NCBI GenBank assembly: GCA_964409775.1
Contig: CAYPEI010000005.1
Coordinates: 124,001 to 188,000, forward strand
Reading direction: 5' to 3'
DNA from: JAHBXL01 sp964409775
Lineage (GTDB): Bacteria > Planctomycetota > Phycisphaerae > Phycisphaerales > UBA1924
Length of the DNA stretch: 64,000 bases
Within the stretch, counting starts at the first letter, position 1. Every line of letters begins with the position of its first letter. A program made the translations under genes and the position numbers. Below are positions 25,401 through 34,114 of the stretch, one piece after another. Below the pieces are notes generated by a model that worked only from the letters and a program-made list of their open reading frames with translations, was not told the origin of the DNA and ran no database searches.

Positions 25401-26726
25401 TCACGCGACGAATCGCGCGAGCACCAGTCCGATGAGCACCGATGCGCCGACTCCGACGAATCCCGCTCGCATGAATGAGTGGTTCAGGACGTACTTCCCG
25501 ACCCGCGTGGTGCCTGTCTGATCGAAGGAAATCGCGGCGACAACCGTTCCGTAGGTGGGGAGGAAGAAGTCTCCGTTCACCGCGGGGAACAGGGCGATCA
25601 GCGTGGCCGGCGACAGGCCCAGCGCCAGTCCGACCGGCATGAGCGAGACAGTGGTTGCGGCCTGGCTGAACATCAACGCCGACAGCACAAAGAGCGCGCC
25701 CGCGAACAGCAGGGGATAGGCCTTCACGGCGTCGCTGATCGCCCCGATGATGACCTCCTTGTTCCCTTCAAAGAAGCACGTGGCCAGCCAGCCGATGCCC
25801 AGAATCGAGATCACGGCGACGACTCCGGCCCTGGCGATCGAGCCGGTGACGGCCTTGTCAGGCTTGGCACCGAACACGAGGGAGTTCAGCGCGGCCACGC
25901 TCAGCATGACCAGGCCGATCGCCGCGGGCATGCCCAGTCGGGTCAGTTCCTCGTGCTCGCCGGCAGGAAACTGCGGCCTCAACTGCGGGAACAGCCCGAA
26001 CGCGACGACCGCGAGCGCTGCGCCGATGAACAGCAGCACCGATCCGCGTGCGCGGGTGAGTTCCGCGCCCTCCAGTTTGCGCGTTTCGGGCGGCGGTTGG
26101 ACCTTGCCCTCCTTCAGCCGCTGCTGATACACCGGGTCATCGGCCAACTCCGGACCCATCTTCCAGACCGAGATCGCCGCGATGATGGTCCCCAGCAGCG
26201 TGGAAGGGATGCAGACCATGAGGATGTGCTGCAGCGAGATCCCCTTTGGCGAGAGAAAGCCCAGCAACGCGACGGTCGCGGCGGTGATCGGGCTTGCGGT
26301 GATCGCCAGGTGCGCTCCGATCACCGAGACTGTCAGTGGCCGCTCGGGACGGACACCCGCCTTGCGAGACACCTCCGCAATGACAGGCAGGAGTGCGTAG
26401 ACGATGTGTGCCGTGCCGGCGAACAGGGTGAAGATGTAGGTCACCAGCGGAGCCACGATCGTGACCGCCTTCGGTTGCGCGCGGAGCACCCGTTCCGCCA
26501 CGGTCACCAGGTAATCGAGCCCTCCCGCGGCCTGCATGGTCGCCGCGGCGGTGACCACGGCGATGATCATGCCGAGCACGACAACCGGCGGACCCGCAGG
26601 GGCCAGGCCGAATGCGAACACCATGATCAGCAGACCCAGCGCTGAGACCGTTCCCAGCGAGATCCCGCCAAGTCGGGAACCAACGACGATGCAGGCAAGC
26701 AGCAGGAGCAGTTCGACCCAGATCAT
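25401..26726 (-). CDS. Anaerobic C4-dicarboxylate transporter, Dcu type
   Basis: Predicted inner-membrane carrier of 441 residues with ten or more hydrophobic helices. It starts MIWVELLLLLACIVVGSRLG, and has the family lines GGLDYLVTVAERVLR, FAGTAHIVYALLPVI and SPITAATVALLGFLSPKG, all typical of DcuA/DcuB. These proteins exchange fumarate, aspartate, malate and succinate. Its start codon overlaps the aspartase stop (ATGA), so translation is coupled. An aspartate/fumarate exchange role is the simplest reading. DcuA and DcuB cannot be separated by eye. Confidence 0.9.
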   Translation of the reverse strand: MIWVELLLLLACIVVGSRLGGISLGTVSALGLLIMVFAFGLAPAGPPVVVLGMIIAVVTAAATMQAAGGLDYLVTVAERVLRAQPKAVTIVAPLVTYIFTLFAGTAHIVYALLPVIAEVSRKAGVRPERPLTVSVIGAHLAITASPITAATVALLGFLSPKGISLQHILMVCIPSTLLGTIIAAISVWKMGPELADDPVYQQRLKEGKVQPPPETRKLEGAELTRARGSVLLFIGAALAVVAFGLFPQLRPQFPAGEHEELTRLGMPAAIGLVMLSVAALNSLVFGAKPDKAVTGSIARAGVVAVISILGIGWLATCFFEGNKEVIIGAISDAVKAYPLLFAGALFVLSALMFSQAATTVSLMPVGLALGLSPATLIALFPAVNGDFFLPTYGTVVAAISFDQTGTTRVGKYVLNHSFMRAGFVGVGASVLIGLVLARFVA

Positions 26727-28186
26727 GACTTGCTCTTTCTCCGTCGCGGTGCTCCGCGCGAGGCCGCGCCGGTCATGGCCTGCGGATCGAGAATCTTCGC
26801 GATCTGTGAATCTGTCAGCAGTCGCTTCTCCCGCACCAGTTCGACGATTCCCCGACCGGTTCTCATCGCCTCGGCCGCGAGTTCGGTGGACTTGTCATAG
26901 CCGATGTGCGGGTTGAGCGCGGTGACCACGCCGATCGAGCGGTCCACGAACTGTCTGCACGCTTCGGCGTTCGCTTTGATACCGTCGATGCAGTGCACGC
27001 GCAGCGTGCGGGCAGCATTCTCCATCAGCGTCTGCCCCTCAAGCAGGCAAGCGGCGATCACGGGTTCCATCACATTCAGTTGCAACTGGCCGGCCTCCGC
27101 GGCGAAGACGACGGCGAGGTCATTGCCGATCACGCGGAAGCAGACCTGGTTGACGACTTCCGGTATGACCGGGTTGACCTTGCCGGGCATGATGGAGGAG
27201 CCGGGCTGCTTCGCAGGCAGGAAGATCTCCTGGAGCCCGGCTCGCGGGCCGGAGGCGAGCAGCCGGAGGTCGTTGCAGACCTTCGAGAGTTTGATCGCCA
27301 GTGATCGCAGGGCCGACGAATACAGCACGAAGGCCTGTGTGTCCTGCGTAGCCTCGACAAGGTCATCGGCAAGGCGGATCGGCCGGCCTGTGATCTTCGC
27401 CAGGTGCCTGGTGCATGCACGGGCATAGCCGCGGGGCGCATTGAGCCCTGTGCCGATCGCCGTGGCGCCCATGTTGATCTCGCAGAGAGCGCTCTCGACG
27501 CGCACGAGCACGTCGACCTCCTGCTCGATTGTCCTCGCAAACGCCTCGAACTCCTGCCCCAGCGTCATCGGCACCGCGTCCTGCAACTGCGTGCGGCCCA
27601 TTTTGAGGATGTTGCGGAAGTCGCGGGCACGCCTGCGGAACGATGCCACAAGCGCCCCGAGTTCCTTCAACAAGGTCTCGTTGCCGAGGAGCAAAGCCAC
27701 GTGCAGCGAGGACGGGTATGCGTCGTTGGTTGATTGAGACAGATTGACGTGGTCATGCGGGTCGCAGTGTTTGTACTCGCCCTTGCGGCGGCCCATGTGC
27801 TCGAGCGCGCGGTTGGCGATGACCTCGTTCGCGTTCATGTTCGTCGACGTACCCGCTCCCCCCTGGAAGACATCCACGGGGAACTGGTCGTGCAGTTTGC
27901 CATCCATCAGGTCGCGGCACGCCGCCTCGATGGCACGCAGCACGCCGGGCTTCAGTTCTCCCACGTCGCGATTGGCACGGGCCGCCGCGAGTTTGACCAT
28001 TGCAAGCCCACGGATCACTTGTGGATAGTGCGAGACGGGCACTCCCGAAATCCGGAAGTTCTCGAGCGCACGGAGCGTTTGCACTCCGTAGTACGCGCTC
28101 GCCGGAACGCGCTTTTCTCCGATCAGATCGTGCTCGATGCGAAAGCCGCCGGATCTGCCGCGGCGCGAGGCGTTTCTCTTGGCCAT
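26723..28186 (-). CDS. aspA: Aspartate ammonia-lyase
   Basis: Splits aspartate into fumarate and ammonia; 487 residues, of the fumarase/aspartase superfamily. The signature GSSIMPGKVNPVIPEVVNQV forms the mobile catalytic loop. Upstream are FQGGAGTSTNMNANEVIANR, HVNLSQSTNDAYPS and GRTQLQDAVPMTLGQEF. The lines match aspartase better than class II fumarase, and the coupled Dcu gene supports this, but fumarase activity cannot be fully excluded by eye. The start ATG at 28186 follows GGGGAAT at good spacing; the frame stays open to 28402 without similarity. A basic tail RRRKSKS ends the protein. Confidence 0.9.
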   Translation of the reverse strand: MAKRNASRRGRSGGFRIEHDLIGEKRVPASAYYGVQTLRALENFRISGVPVSHYPQVIRGLAMVKLAAARANRDVGELKPGVLRAIEAACRDLMDGKLHDQFPVDVFQGGAGTSTNMNANEVIANRALEHMGRRKGEYKHCDPHDHVNLSQSTNDAYPSSLHVALLLGNETLLKELGALVASFRRRARDFRNILKMGRTQLQDAVPMTLGQEFEAFARTIEQEVDVLVRVESALCEINMGATAIGTGLNAPRGYARACTRHLAKITGRPIRLADDLVEATQDTQAFVLYSSALRSLAIKLSKVCNDLRLLASGPRAGLQEIFLPAKQPGSSIMPGKVNPVIPEVVNQVCFRVIGNDLAVVFAAEAGQLQLNVMEPVIAACLLEGQTLMENAARTLRVHCIDGIKANAEACRQFVDRSIGVVTALNPHIGYDKSTELAAEAMRTGRGIVELVREKRLLTDSQIAKILDPQAMTGAASRGAPRRRKSKS

Positions 28187-28282
28187 TGGTTGTATTCCCC
28201 TGCTCGGGCGCGCCCAGCGGGCCCGTGAATGCGAGTTCAAGTCTCTGCCTGTACCGCACAATGACGGTTCGAAAGACGATTT

Positions 28283-28383
28283 GTGCACACGGTAACAGGC
28301 TTTGGTACCATTCCGCAAGCGCCGATTGTGGATGCCGACGTGGACAAAGGAGACCGAGTGTGTTGTTGCGGTTTCGTGCACAC
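28283..28383. promoter_or_regulatory. Divergent control region with repeated GTGCACAC sites
   Basis: The 216 bp between aspA and the porin gene must hold both promoters. GTGCACAC occurs at 28283-28290 and again at 28376-28383, each preceded by TT and one more base; the core GTGCAC is a palindrome. Spacing between copies is 93 bp. They could be sites for a shared regulator. No strong -35/-10 pair stands out for either gene. Confidence 0.3.
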
Positions 28384-28402
28384 TTGAGAGGGGATCCTTC
28401 AC

Positions 28403-29782
28403 ATGCGGTGTAAGCAGTCACCAATGCAGCAAGAAGCCCTGGCGATGATGCGATTGGGCGTCGGAGTGCTGGCGATTTCGACGTCCTGGTGCGCAGCGCA
28501 GAGTTCGAGCGGTTCGTCCGCGGCAGCGCAGCCTCCCGCATCAGAGGCCGCTCCGGCTGACACCGAGCCGAACGCGTCTGGAGAGTCAGCCGATGGCCAG
28601 GGCGCGCCGCCCGCGGGGCACCCGTCTGCAGTTTCCGTCGGTGGCACCGAGTACAAAGTGCCGGACCGGATCGGGCTGTTCCCGTGGAGTCCGCTGAACT
28701 GGATCGACAAGCCCGTCAGCGACGCGGAGGATTGGCTCAGCGAGAAGGCAAGGCTCGACCTTGGCTTCAGGCTTGCGTGGTTTTTCCAGCAGGCCTCCGG
28801 CGGACCCGGCGAGCGTACAGCCGCGGCACAGGACTACCGCATCTACGGCACGTTTCATGCCTTCAACTTCGAGGAAGACAAGAAGGGCTGGGCAGGGAAC
28901 GTCTACTTCCGTGCCGAATACCGTGACAAGATGTTCACGGACATCACTCCGTACGAACTGAACACGCAGATCGGCACGCTCTTTACGACATCCTACGGTC
29001 AGGATGAGCACGATTTCGCGATGGTGCAGCTGTACTACGAGCAGTTCCTGTTCGACGGCGCCTTCCGCCTCCGAGTCGGCAAACTCGACCCGGACGACTA
29101 CTTCAATCTCGGTCGATTCGCGGACGATTACCGCTACTTCGACAACACGCTCTTCTCGGCATTTCCTGCGTCGAATCACCCCAGCGGCGGGCTTGGGTGG
29201 AACGGCCAGTGGTACATCTCGCCCGAATGGACCATCACCGCCGGCATGACCGATGTCCGCGGCCGCAAAGCGTGGCCCGGATGGGAAACCGTCAACGAGG
29301 GCAGGTTCATCTCCGCGGTCGATGTCACGTTCTCTCCCAAAGTCCCTGGGCTCGGGCAGGGCAACTACCGCATCGGCTTTGAGCACCGCGACGCTTTCCC
29401 GGATGAGAACCGCCCGCAGGACAACTCGTTCTACTTCAACATCGATCAGGAGATCGCCAAGGACATCGCTCCGTTCCTGCGGTTTGGATACGGCACGGGC
29501 AACTCGACAGGGGTTGAGTTCGCCGTCTCCATAGGGCTCGGGATCGACAACTGCTTCAATCGGCCCGGAGATGCTTTTGGCGTCGGTATCGGCTTCGACA
29601 CGCCCCCCGACGACGCGGACACCGAACGCGACATCGAGTACGCCGCGGAGGTGTTCTACCGCTTTCAACTCACGAGGGCCATGCAGTTCACCGTCGGACA
29701 GCAGGTGATCATTCAGCCGGTCAATGCGCCGGAAGACGACTTGGTCGGCGTCTTTGAGTTGCGGCTCGTGATCGACTTCTGA
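28403..29782 (+). CDS. OprB-like outer membrane porin
   Basis: Predicted beta-barrel of 459 residues. After an N-terminal signal region (LGVGVLAISTSWCAAQ) and a low-complexity Ser/Ala/Pro linker, alternating amphipathic strands fill the protein: RLDLGFRLAWFFQQ, WAGNVYFRAEYRDK, FAMVQLYYEQFLFDGAFRLR. It ends in LRLVIDF, a terminal phenylalanine as recognised by the BAM complex. YEQFLFDGAFRLRVGKLDP and GNYRIGFEHRDAF resemble OprB carbohydrate porins. The ATG at 28403 has GAGGGG 8 nt upstream. Sitting between aspartase and asparaginase, it may let asparagine or aspartate into the periplasm, but this is contextual only. Confidence 0.75.
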   Translation: MRCKQSPMQQEALAMMRLGVGVLAISTSWCAAQSSSGSSAAAQPPASEAAPADTEPNASGESADGQGAPPAGHPSAVSVGGTEYKVPDRIGLFPWSPLNWIDKPVSDAEDWLSEKARLDLGFRLAWFFQQASGGPGERTAAAQDYRIYGTFHAFNFEEDKKGWAGNVYFRAEYRDKMFTDITPYELNTQIGTLFTTSYGQDEHDFAMVQLYYEQFLFDGAFRLRVGKLDPDDYFNLGRFADDYRYFDNTLFSAFPASNHPSGGLGWNGQWYISPEWTITAGMTDVRGRKAWPGWETVNEGRFISAVDVTFSPKVPGLGQGNYRIGFEHRDAFPDENRPQDNSFYFNIDQEIAKDIAPFLRFGYGTGNSTGVEFAVSIGLGIDNCFNRPGDAFGVGIGFDTPPDDADTERDIEYAAEVFYRFQLTRAMQFTVGQQVIIQPVNAPEDDLVGVFELRLVIDF

Positions 29783-29890
29783 TTCCCGTTCCCGACCGTG
29801 GAACAGGCAACGCCAAGTGCACGCTGGGCCAAGCGTGAATCCCGCTTCACCGTCGCGAGTGTGGTCGCGAGTCAATCGAAGGAGACTGAA

Positions 29891-30988
29891 ATGTTCAGAC
29901 GCTGCGTAATCTCGATCTGCGTGTTGATGCTCGGCGCGAGCGGCGCCGCCTGCGCCCAGACCGGGACCTCGCCCGCCGCGCCGACCCCTGCCGCGGCGTC
30001 GAAGTTGCCGCGTGTGACCATTCTGGCCACCGGTGGCACGATTGCCGGCAAGGCCAACACAAACTCGGCCGTCGGTTACACCTCGGGCCAGGTCTCGGCT
30101 CAGGATCTCATCGACGCGGTGCCGGGCATCGAGAAGCTCGCCGCGCTGAATGCCGAGCAGATCGCCAACATCGGCAGCCAGGACATGAACGACGAAGTGT
30201 GGTTCGCACTGGCCCGACGCATTAATGAACTCTTCTCCAAGGGAGAGGCCGACGGGGTGGTCATCACCCACGGCACGGACACGATGGAGGAGACGGCGTT
30301 CTTCCTCGAGCAGGTCATCGCCAGCGACAAGCCTGTCGTGCTGGTCGGGTCGATGCGACCCTCGACCGCCATCAGCGCCGATGGCCCCGCCAATCTCTAT
30401 GCTGGTGTAAAACTCGCCGTGTCGCAGGAGGCCAAAGGCCGTGGCACGATGATTGTGCTGAACGACACGATTCACGAGTCTCGCGATGCGACCAAGACGA
30501 ATACCACGAGTCTCCAGACCTTTGCCTCGCCGAATGCCGGGCCGGCGGGCTATATCAACGCCGCCTCTGTGAGTTTCGTCGAGCCTGCGCCCGAGTTCCC
30601 GCGGCCACGATTCAAACTGCCGGAGAAGGCGCCACTGCCGCGCGTCGACATCATTTACTCGCACTCGAACATGCTGGCCGACGAGGTGGCCGATGCGCAC
30701 AAGCGCGGAGCCAAGGGCATCGTGCTTGCGGGTGTCGGCGACGGTAACTCGTCGAAGGCGGTGATCGACGCGCTCTCGGCGGCGGCGAAGCAGGGAACGC
30801 CGGTGGTTCGTTCAAGCCGTGTTGGCTCGGGATTCACACTCCGAAATGCAGAGGTGAACGACGACGAACTGGGATTTGTTGCTGCTCTTGATCTCAACCC
30901 ACCCAAGGCGAGGATCCTGCTGCAACTGCTGATCGCCAGCGGTGTCAAAGAGACAGCGAAGATTCAGCACGCGTTTGAGGTGAGGTAA
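29891..30988 (+). CDS. ansB: Periplasmic type II L-asparaginase
   Basis: Hydrolyses asparagine to aspartate and ammonia outside the cytoplasm. The start at 29891 (GGAGACTGAA upstream) gives a signal peptide MFRRCVISICVLMLGASGAA followed by a short Ala/Pro linker. The catalytic threonines lie in ILATGGTIAGKANT and VVITHGTDTMEETAFFLE; the substrate loop region GSMRPSTAISADGPANLY is also typical. 365 residues fits type II enzymes with a signal. It follows the porin gene by 108 nt. With the divergent aspA-dcu pair, it completes a route from asparagine to fumarate. Confidence 0.93.
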   Translation: MFRRCVISICVLMLGASGAACAQTGTSPAAPTPAAASKLPRVTILATGGTIAGKANTNSAVGYTSGQVSAQDLIDAVPGIEKLAALNAEQIANIGSQDMNDEVWFALARRINELFSKGEADGVVITHGTDTMEETAFFLEQVIASDKPVVLVGSMRPSTAISADGPANLYAGVKLAVSQEAKGRGTMIVLNDTIHESRDATKTNTTSLQTFASPNAGPAGYINAASVSFVEPAPEFPRPRFKLPEKAPLPRVDIIYSHSNMLADEVADAHKRGAKGIVLAGVGDGNSSKAVIDALSAAAKQGTPVVRSSRVGSGFTLRNAEVNDDELGFVAALDLNPPKARILLQLLIASGVKETAKIQHAFEVR

Positions 30989-30992
30989 GCAG

Positions 30993-31574
30993 TCACCCGG
31001 GCCGTTCGCTGCCGGATTCCTGACGTGCGTCCAGCGCTGCTCCGGCGACGAAGCGATGCTCCGCCCCGCCCGGCCGAAGCACGCTCTCCATCAGCCGGAT
31101 CTGACGCACCGCAAACGGCTCCACCACGAGTGCCCGCCGCTCCACGCGCCACACCCGCGCCCCGTTTCGGAACCTGCAAAGCGTCATGTGCGGCAGGAAT
31201 CCCTGCGTGTCCCGCGGATTCCGCGCCAGTTTCGCCGCCAGCCGCCGCTGAATCTCCATCAGGCCCGCCGGGGCATCCGTCGCAACCGCCACCAGCCGCG
31301 CATCGCCGCTCTCCGGCAGGCACATCAGTTCCCGCGGCCGCAACTCAAACGCGTCCACGCCCGCCGCCGCCCGCTCTACCGACTCGGTCACATCGCCGAG
31401 TTGCCGCTCATCCGTGTCCCCGATGAACTGCAGCGTCATGTGCACTTGCTCCGGCGGCACCAGCCGGTGCTCCGGCAGGTCCATCCCACGCAGTAACTCC
31501 AGCATCATCCCCGCCGCTTCCACGGGCGGATACACCGCGACAAACAGCCGCATCACCGGCCGTCGTCTGCTCAT
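30993..31574 (-). CDS. thpR: RNA 2',3'-cyclic phosphodiesterase (2H family)
   Basis: Opens 2',3'-cyclic phosphates on RNA ends to 2'-phosphates; formerly called 2'-5' RNA ligase. The 193-residue protein begins with MRLFVAVYPPVEAAGMM and has the two catalytic HxTx motifs, VHMTLQFIG and PHMTLCRF, at typical spacing. Its ATG overlaps the stop of the heptosyltransferase gene (ATGA), so it is coupled to that gene, without obvious functional logic. It converges almost directly on ansB with a 4 bp gap. Confidence 0.9.
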   Translation of the reverse strand: MSRRRPVMRLFVAVYPPVEAAGMMLELLRGMDLPEHRLVPPEQVHMTLQFIGDTDERQLGDVTESVERAAAGVDAFELRPRELMCLPESGDARLVAVATDAPAGLMEIQRRLAAKLARNPRDTQGFLPHMTLCRFRNGARVWRVERRALVVEPFAVRQIRLMESVLRPGGAEHRFVAGAALDARQESGSERPG

Positions 31575-32752
31575 CGTTCCGACGCTCCACGTGAGGAAGG
31601 GAAGTTCCTGCTACCCAACTGGAAGGCTGGTAAAGCGGCTCCTGCCTTCGCAACCTTGTCCACCGCTTCACCATCCGGCCCGGTCCCTGTCTTCCACATC
31701 CGACATCCCACATCCGCCATCCGACACTTCTCGATCACCATCCCCACCGTCACTCGCTCCATCATTTCCCGGCCGCGTTGCTCATCCTTGTGATCGAACA
31801 GGTCCCCCTCGCGCACCACCTGCAACACGCTCTCCGCACGGCCATATGGCCCGACGCGGGACACATCCGTCGGCCCATAGATCGCCACGATTGGCCGATC
31901 GAACCCCACCGCCATGTGCACCGCGGCCGAATCGTTCGCAATCACCAGGCTCGACGCCTCGATCACCGCCAGCAGCCGCGCAATGCTCGTCGCGCCCACC
32001 AGATCAATCACCCGCGCATCCCGCCTCGCCAACTCCAGCAGCGGCCCGATCTGCCCGCGCTCCGACGTTGCACCCACAATCGCGACCGCCTCGAACCGAC
32101 CCTCATCGAGCAGCCACCGCGCCACTTCCGCGTACCGCTCCGCCGGCCAGAGTTTCCCGGGCCAGCGGCTTGTCGGCGCGATCACTGCGTACCGCCTCCC
32201 GCCCAGGCTCGCATCTGCGTGAACCGTGTCTCGCTCCGCCGCGGCCGAGTACAGCCGCAGATCTCGTACGGCTGCCGTTCCAGTCGCCGCGACTGCCAGC
32301 CGCAGCATCCGATCGACGGTGTGCTCGCCCATTGGCACGTCGATGCGCTCATTCAGCCCGATCCACCCGATCTCCTCCGCGTTCGCATACCCGATCCGCC
32401 GCGGCGCGCCTGTTGCCAGCGCAAAGAGCCCGGATCGCAGCAGTCCCTGGCAATCCACCACCACGTCATAGCGCTCGCGTCGCAGTGCGCCCAGCCATCG
32501 CACCAGCGCCCCCAGGGCAGTGGGGGACCGCCACCACTTCGCCAGTCCCGTCCGCGGGAAGGGCACCACCCGCCCCAGGTCCGGATGCTCCTCGATCGCC
32601 GCGGCGAACGAATCCTGCACCATCCAATCGACCCGCGCATTGGGCCATGCGCGCTTGAGCGTCGCCAGCACCGGCACCGTGCGGCAAACATCCCCCAGCG
32701 CGCTCGGCCGGATGATCAGAATGCGCTCGGGTTCGCGTGCCATGCTTGTCAT
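31571..32752 (-). CDS. ADP-heptose:LPS heptosyltransferase family (GT9)
   Basis: Adds heptose to the inner core of lipopolysaccharide, or a related sugar transfer. It opens ILIIRPSALGDVCRTVPVL, has YDVVVDCQGLLRSGLFA, APTSRWPGKLWPAERYAEV and the nucleotide-sugar site SLVIANDSAAVHMAVGFDRP. Of two ATGs, 32752 is nearest a TAGGAT box; 32743 is possible. The recognisable domain ends near MMERVTVGMVIEKC. About 50 further residues (RMADVGCRMWKTG onward) come from a short tandem repeat and look like read-through into formerly intergenic DNA. With kdsB this points to an LPS-type outer membrane. Confidence 0.88.
   Translation of the reverse strand: MTSMAREPERILIIRPSALGDVCRTVPVLATLKRAWPNARVDWMVQDSFAAAIEEHPDLGRVVPFPRTGLAKWWRSPTALGALVRWLGALRRERYDVVVDCQGLLRSGLFALATGAPRRIGYANAEEIGWIGLNERIDVPMGEHTVDRMLRLAVAATGTAAVRDLRLYSAAAERDTVHADASLGGRRYAVIAPTSRWPGKLWPAERYAEVARWLLDEGRFEAVAIVGATSERGQIGPLLELARRDARVIDLVGATSIARLLAVIEASSLVIANDSAAVHMAVGFDRPIVAIYGPTDVSRVGPYGRAESVLQVVREGDLFDHKDEQRGREMMERVTVGMVIEKCRMADVGCRMWKTGTGPDGEAVDKVAKAGAALPAFQLGSRNFPSSRGASER
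31695..31722. repeat. Four-copy heptamer repeat inside the heptosyltransferase 3' end
   Basis: CACATCC, GACATCC, CACATCC and GCCATCC lie head to tail. On the coding strand they read GGATGNN units and encode the odd CRMADVGCRMW stretch. The composition differs from the surrounding gene. The units look like an expanded intergenic repeat that became coding. Confidence 0.7.
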
Positions 32753-32821
32753 ACCCGCCGAATCCTAGGGAACAACGATCATCGACCATCGCCGGTACAC
32801 TCCGCGAACCGGAGCCTCCGC

Positions 32822-34060
32822 ATGCTGGTCCGCACGCTGCTCGCCTTCACGTTGCTGATATTCTGGCCGTTTACCGGGCACGCCCCCGCGCTGACCGAGT
32901 CTCGGTCCGCCGATCCTCGCCAGTCTACAGCGGTCCTCTCCCTCTGGATCGATCCGTCTCCTCTGCCGCACGGCGCAGACGCCGAGTCCGAAGCCAGAGT
33001 CTTCGAGCAAACCCTGACCCGGACTGTCGAGATCTTCTTCCCAATCAAAGAAGCCAGCAGAACCGCAGTTCACGCCGCCGCTGCGGCTTTTTCTGATCGA
33101 AAGCCCGTGCTCTTGCAGGTCTCACAATTCGAGTCCGGCTCGCCGGTCGTCGAGTTCATTTCCCAAGCCGTGCAGCCGAGTGCGGCAGCCGCCGTCCTGA
33201 CGCACCGTCAATGGGAATCCGCCCAGCGCGGCGCAGATGACGGTATTCCCGTCATCGAACTCTTCGTCGATGTCGATGCGCTCCGCCGCGAGTTCCTGGA
33301 CAGTTTCGCCTCCGGCCGTGCCGGCCGGGTGATCCACGCCCTCGGCATCCCCAACGCCCGAACGCTCGCGCTCCATGGCCGGTGGGTTCCGTCCGACAAG
33401 GTTCCGCTGGTTGATCCGGACCTGCCGCTCCCACCCGCCTCGCGTCGCATCGGAGACTATGCCGCGATGAAGGGGCCGCCTCTCATCCGTATGGACCTCA
33501 GTTGGAACTCCCGCTCGGATGAACCCACCACGATCCGTGGCATAAATGTCGCCGCCTCCCACTGGCCCGTTGCGCAGCTCCGCATGGAGCCGCCTCCCGC
33601 ACCCTTCCTGTGCCTGTTCCGCGCCAACTTCCGCGCATGGCTCGAGAGTGCAATCAAGATTCGTGCCGCGTGGCTGGATCCCATGTCCGCCGGCGCGATT
33701 GAGGAGTCCTGCGCCGCCTGGCTCAAGGGCAACCGGCCCGCTGTCGACCGCATCATCGGTGCAGTGCCCGCCTGGCTTGTTGTCCATCCGAGTACGCGCG
33801 GGCCGGAGTGGTTCATCGCCCAGGCACCGCTGCGTGCTGAGAACGCCAGTCCCGATCCGATCGTCCGCGAGATGGATCAGTTGCTCCGCAGGCAGTTCGC
33901 CGACCAGATCCGGATCATCCCCGATGGCGGCTCGCGATTCTCCGCACCCGTCGACTGGCCGGTGAGCGTGATCGGCTGGAATCCCGCGCCCCGTCCGGCG
34001 CTCTCCACACTTCACTTCCACATAGATCTTCGCGGCGGTGCGGCCGACCCTGCAAAATGA
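32822..34060 (+). CDS. Secreted protein of unknown function
   Basis: A 412-residue protein that starts with a signal peptide, MLVRTLLAFTLLIFWPFTG, and ends HFHIDLRGGAADPAK. The rest is globular mixed alpha/beta without a motif I recognise; notable lines are VLSLWIDPSPLPHGADAESE, IPVIELFVDVDALRREF and WLVVHPSTRGPEWFIAQ. The upstream open frame is only the antisense of the heptosyltransferase, so the ATG at 32822 (GGAG about 8 nt before it) is chosen. A TACACT box sits 20 nt upstream. It converges on ahcY. No function is proposed. Confidence 0.75.
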   Translation: MLVRTLLAFTLLIFWPFTGHAPALTESRSADPRQSTAVLSLWIDPSPLPHGADAESEARVFEQTLTRTVEIFFPIKEASRTAVHAAAAAFSDRKPVLLQVSQFESGSPVVEFISQAVQPSAAAAVLTHRQWESAQRGADDGIPVIELFVDVDALRREFLDSFASGRAGRVIHALGIPNARTLALHGRWVPSDKVPLVDPDLPLPPASRRIGDYAAMKGPPLIRMDLSWNSRSDEPTTIRGINVAASHWPVAQLRMEPPPAPFLCLFRANFRAWLESAIKIRAAWLDPMSAGAIEESCAAWLKGNRPAVDRIIGAVPAWLVVHPSTRGPEWFIAQAPLRAENASPDPIVREMDQLLRRQFADQIRIIPDGGSRFSAPVDWPVSVIGWNPAPRPALSTLHFHIDLRGGAADPAK

Positions 34061-34064
34061 ACAA

Positions 34065-34086
34065 GGGGCCGGATTGCTCCGGCCCC
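34065..34086 (-). terminator. Rho-independent terminator of ahcY
   Basis: A perfect 9 bp stem, GGGGCCGGA and TCCGGCCCC, with loop TTGC (GCAA on the transcript). On the minus strand it follows the ahcY stop by about 30 nt and is followed by TTGTTCATTTT. On the plus strand no T-run follows, so it mainly serves ahcY, although the stem could also slow the convergent transcript. Confidence 0.75.
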
Positions 34087-34114
34087 TCGTCAGGTCCTGT
34101 GAGTGTGCTGTCGA

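Noticed and set aside
28586..30700. A 704-codon minus-strand frame opposite the porin and asparaginase genes
   Set aside because: Both genes beneath have clear family motifs and signal peptides, and the antisense product looks like Arg/Gly/Val-rich noise.
31778..32821. Plus-strand frame continuing upstream into the secreted unknown gene
   Set aside because: The upstream part is antisense of the heptosyltransferase. A signal peptide and ribosome site at 32822 mark the real start.
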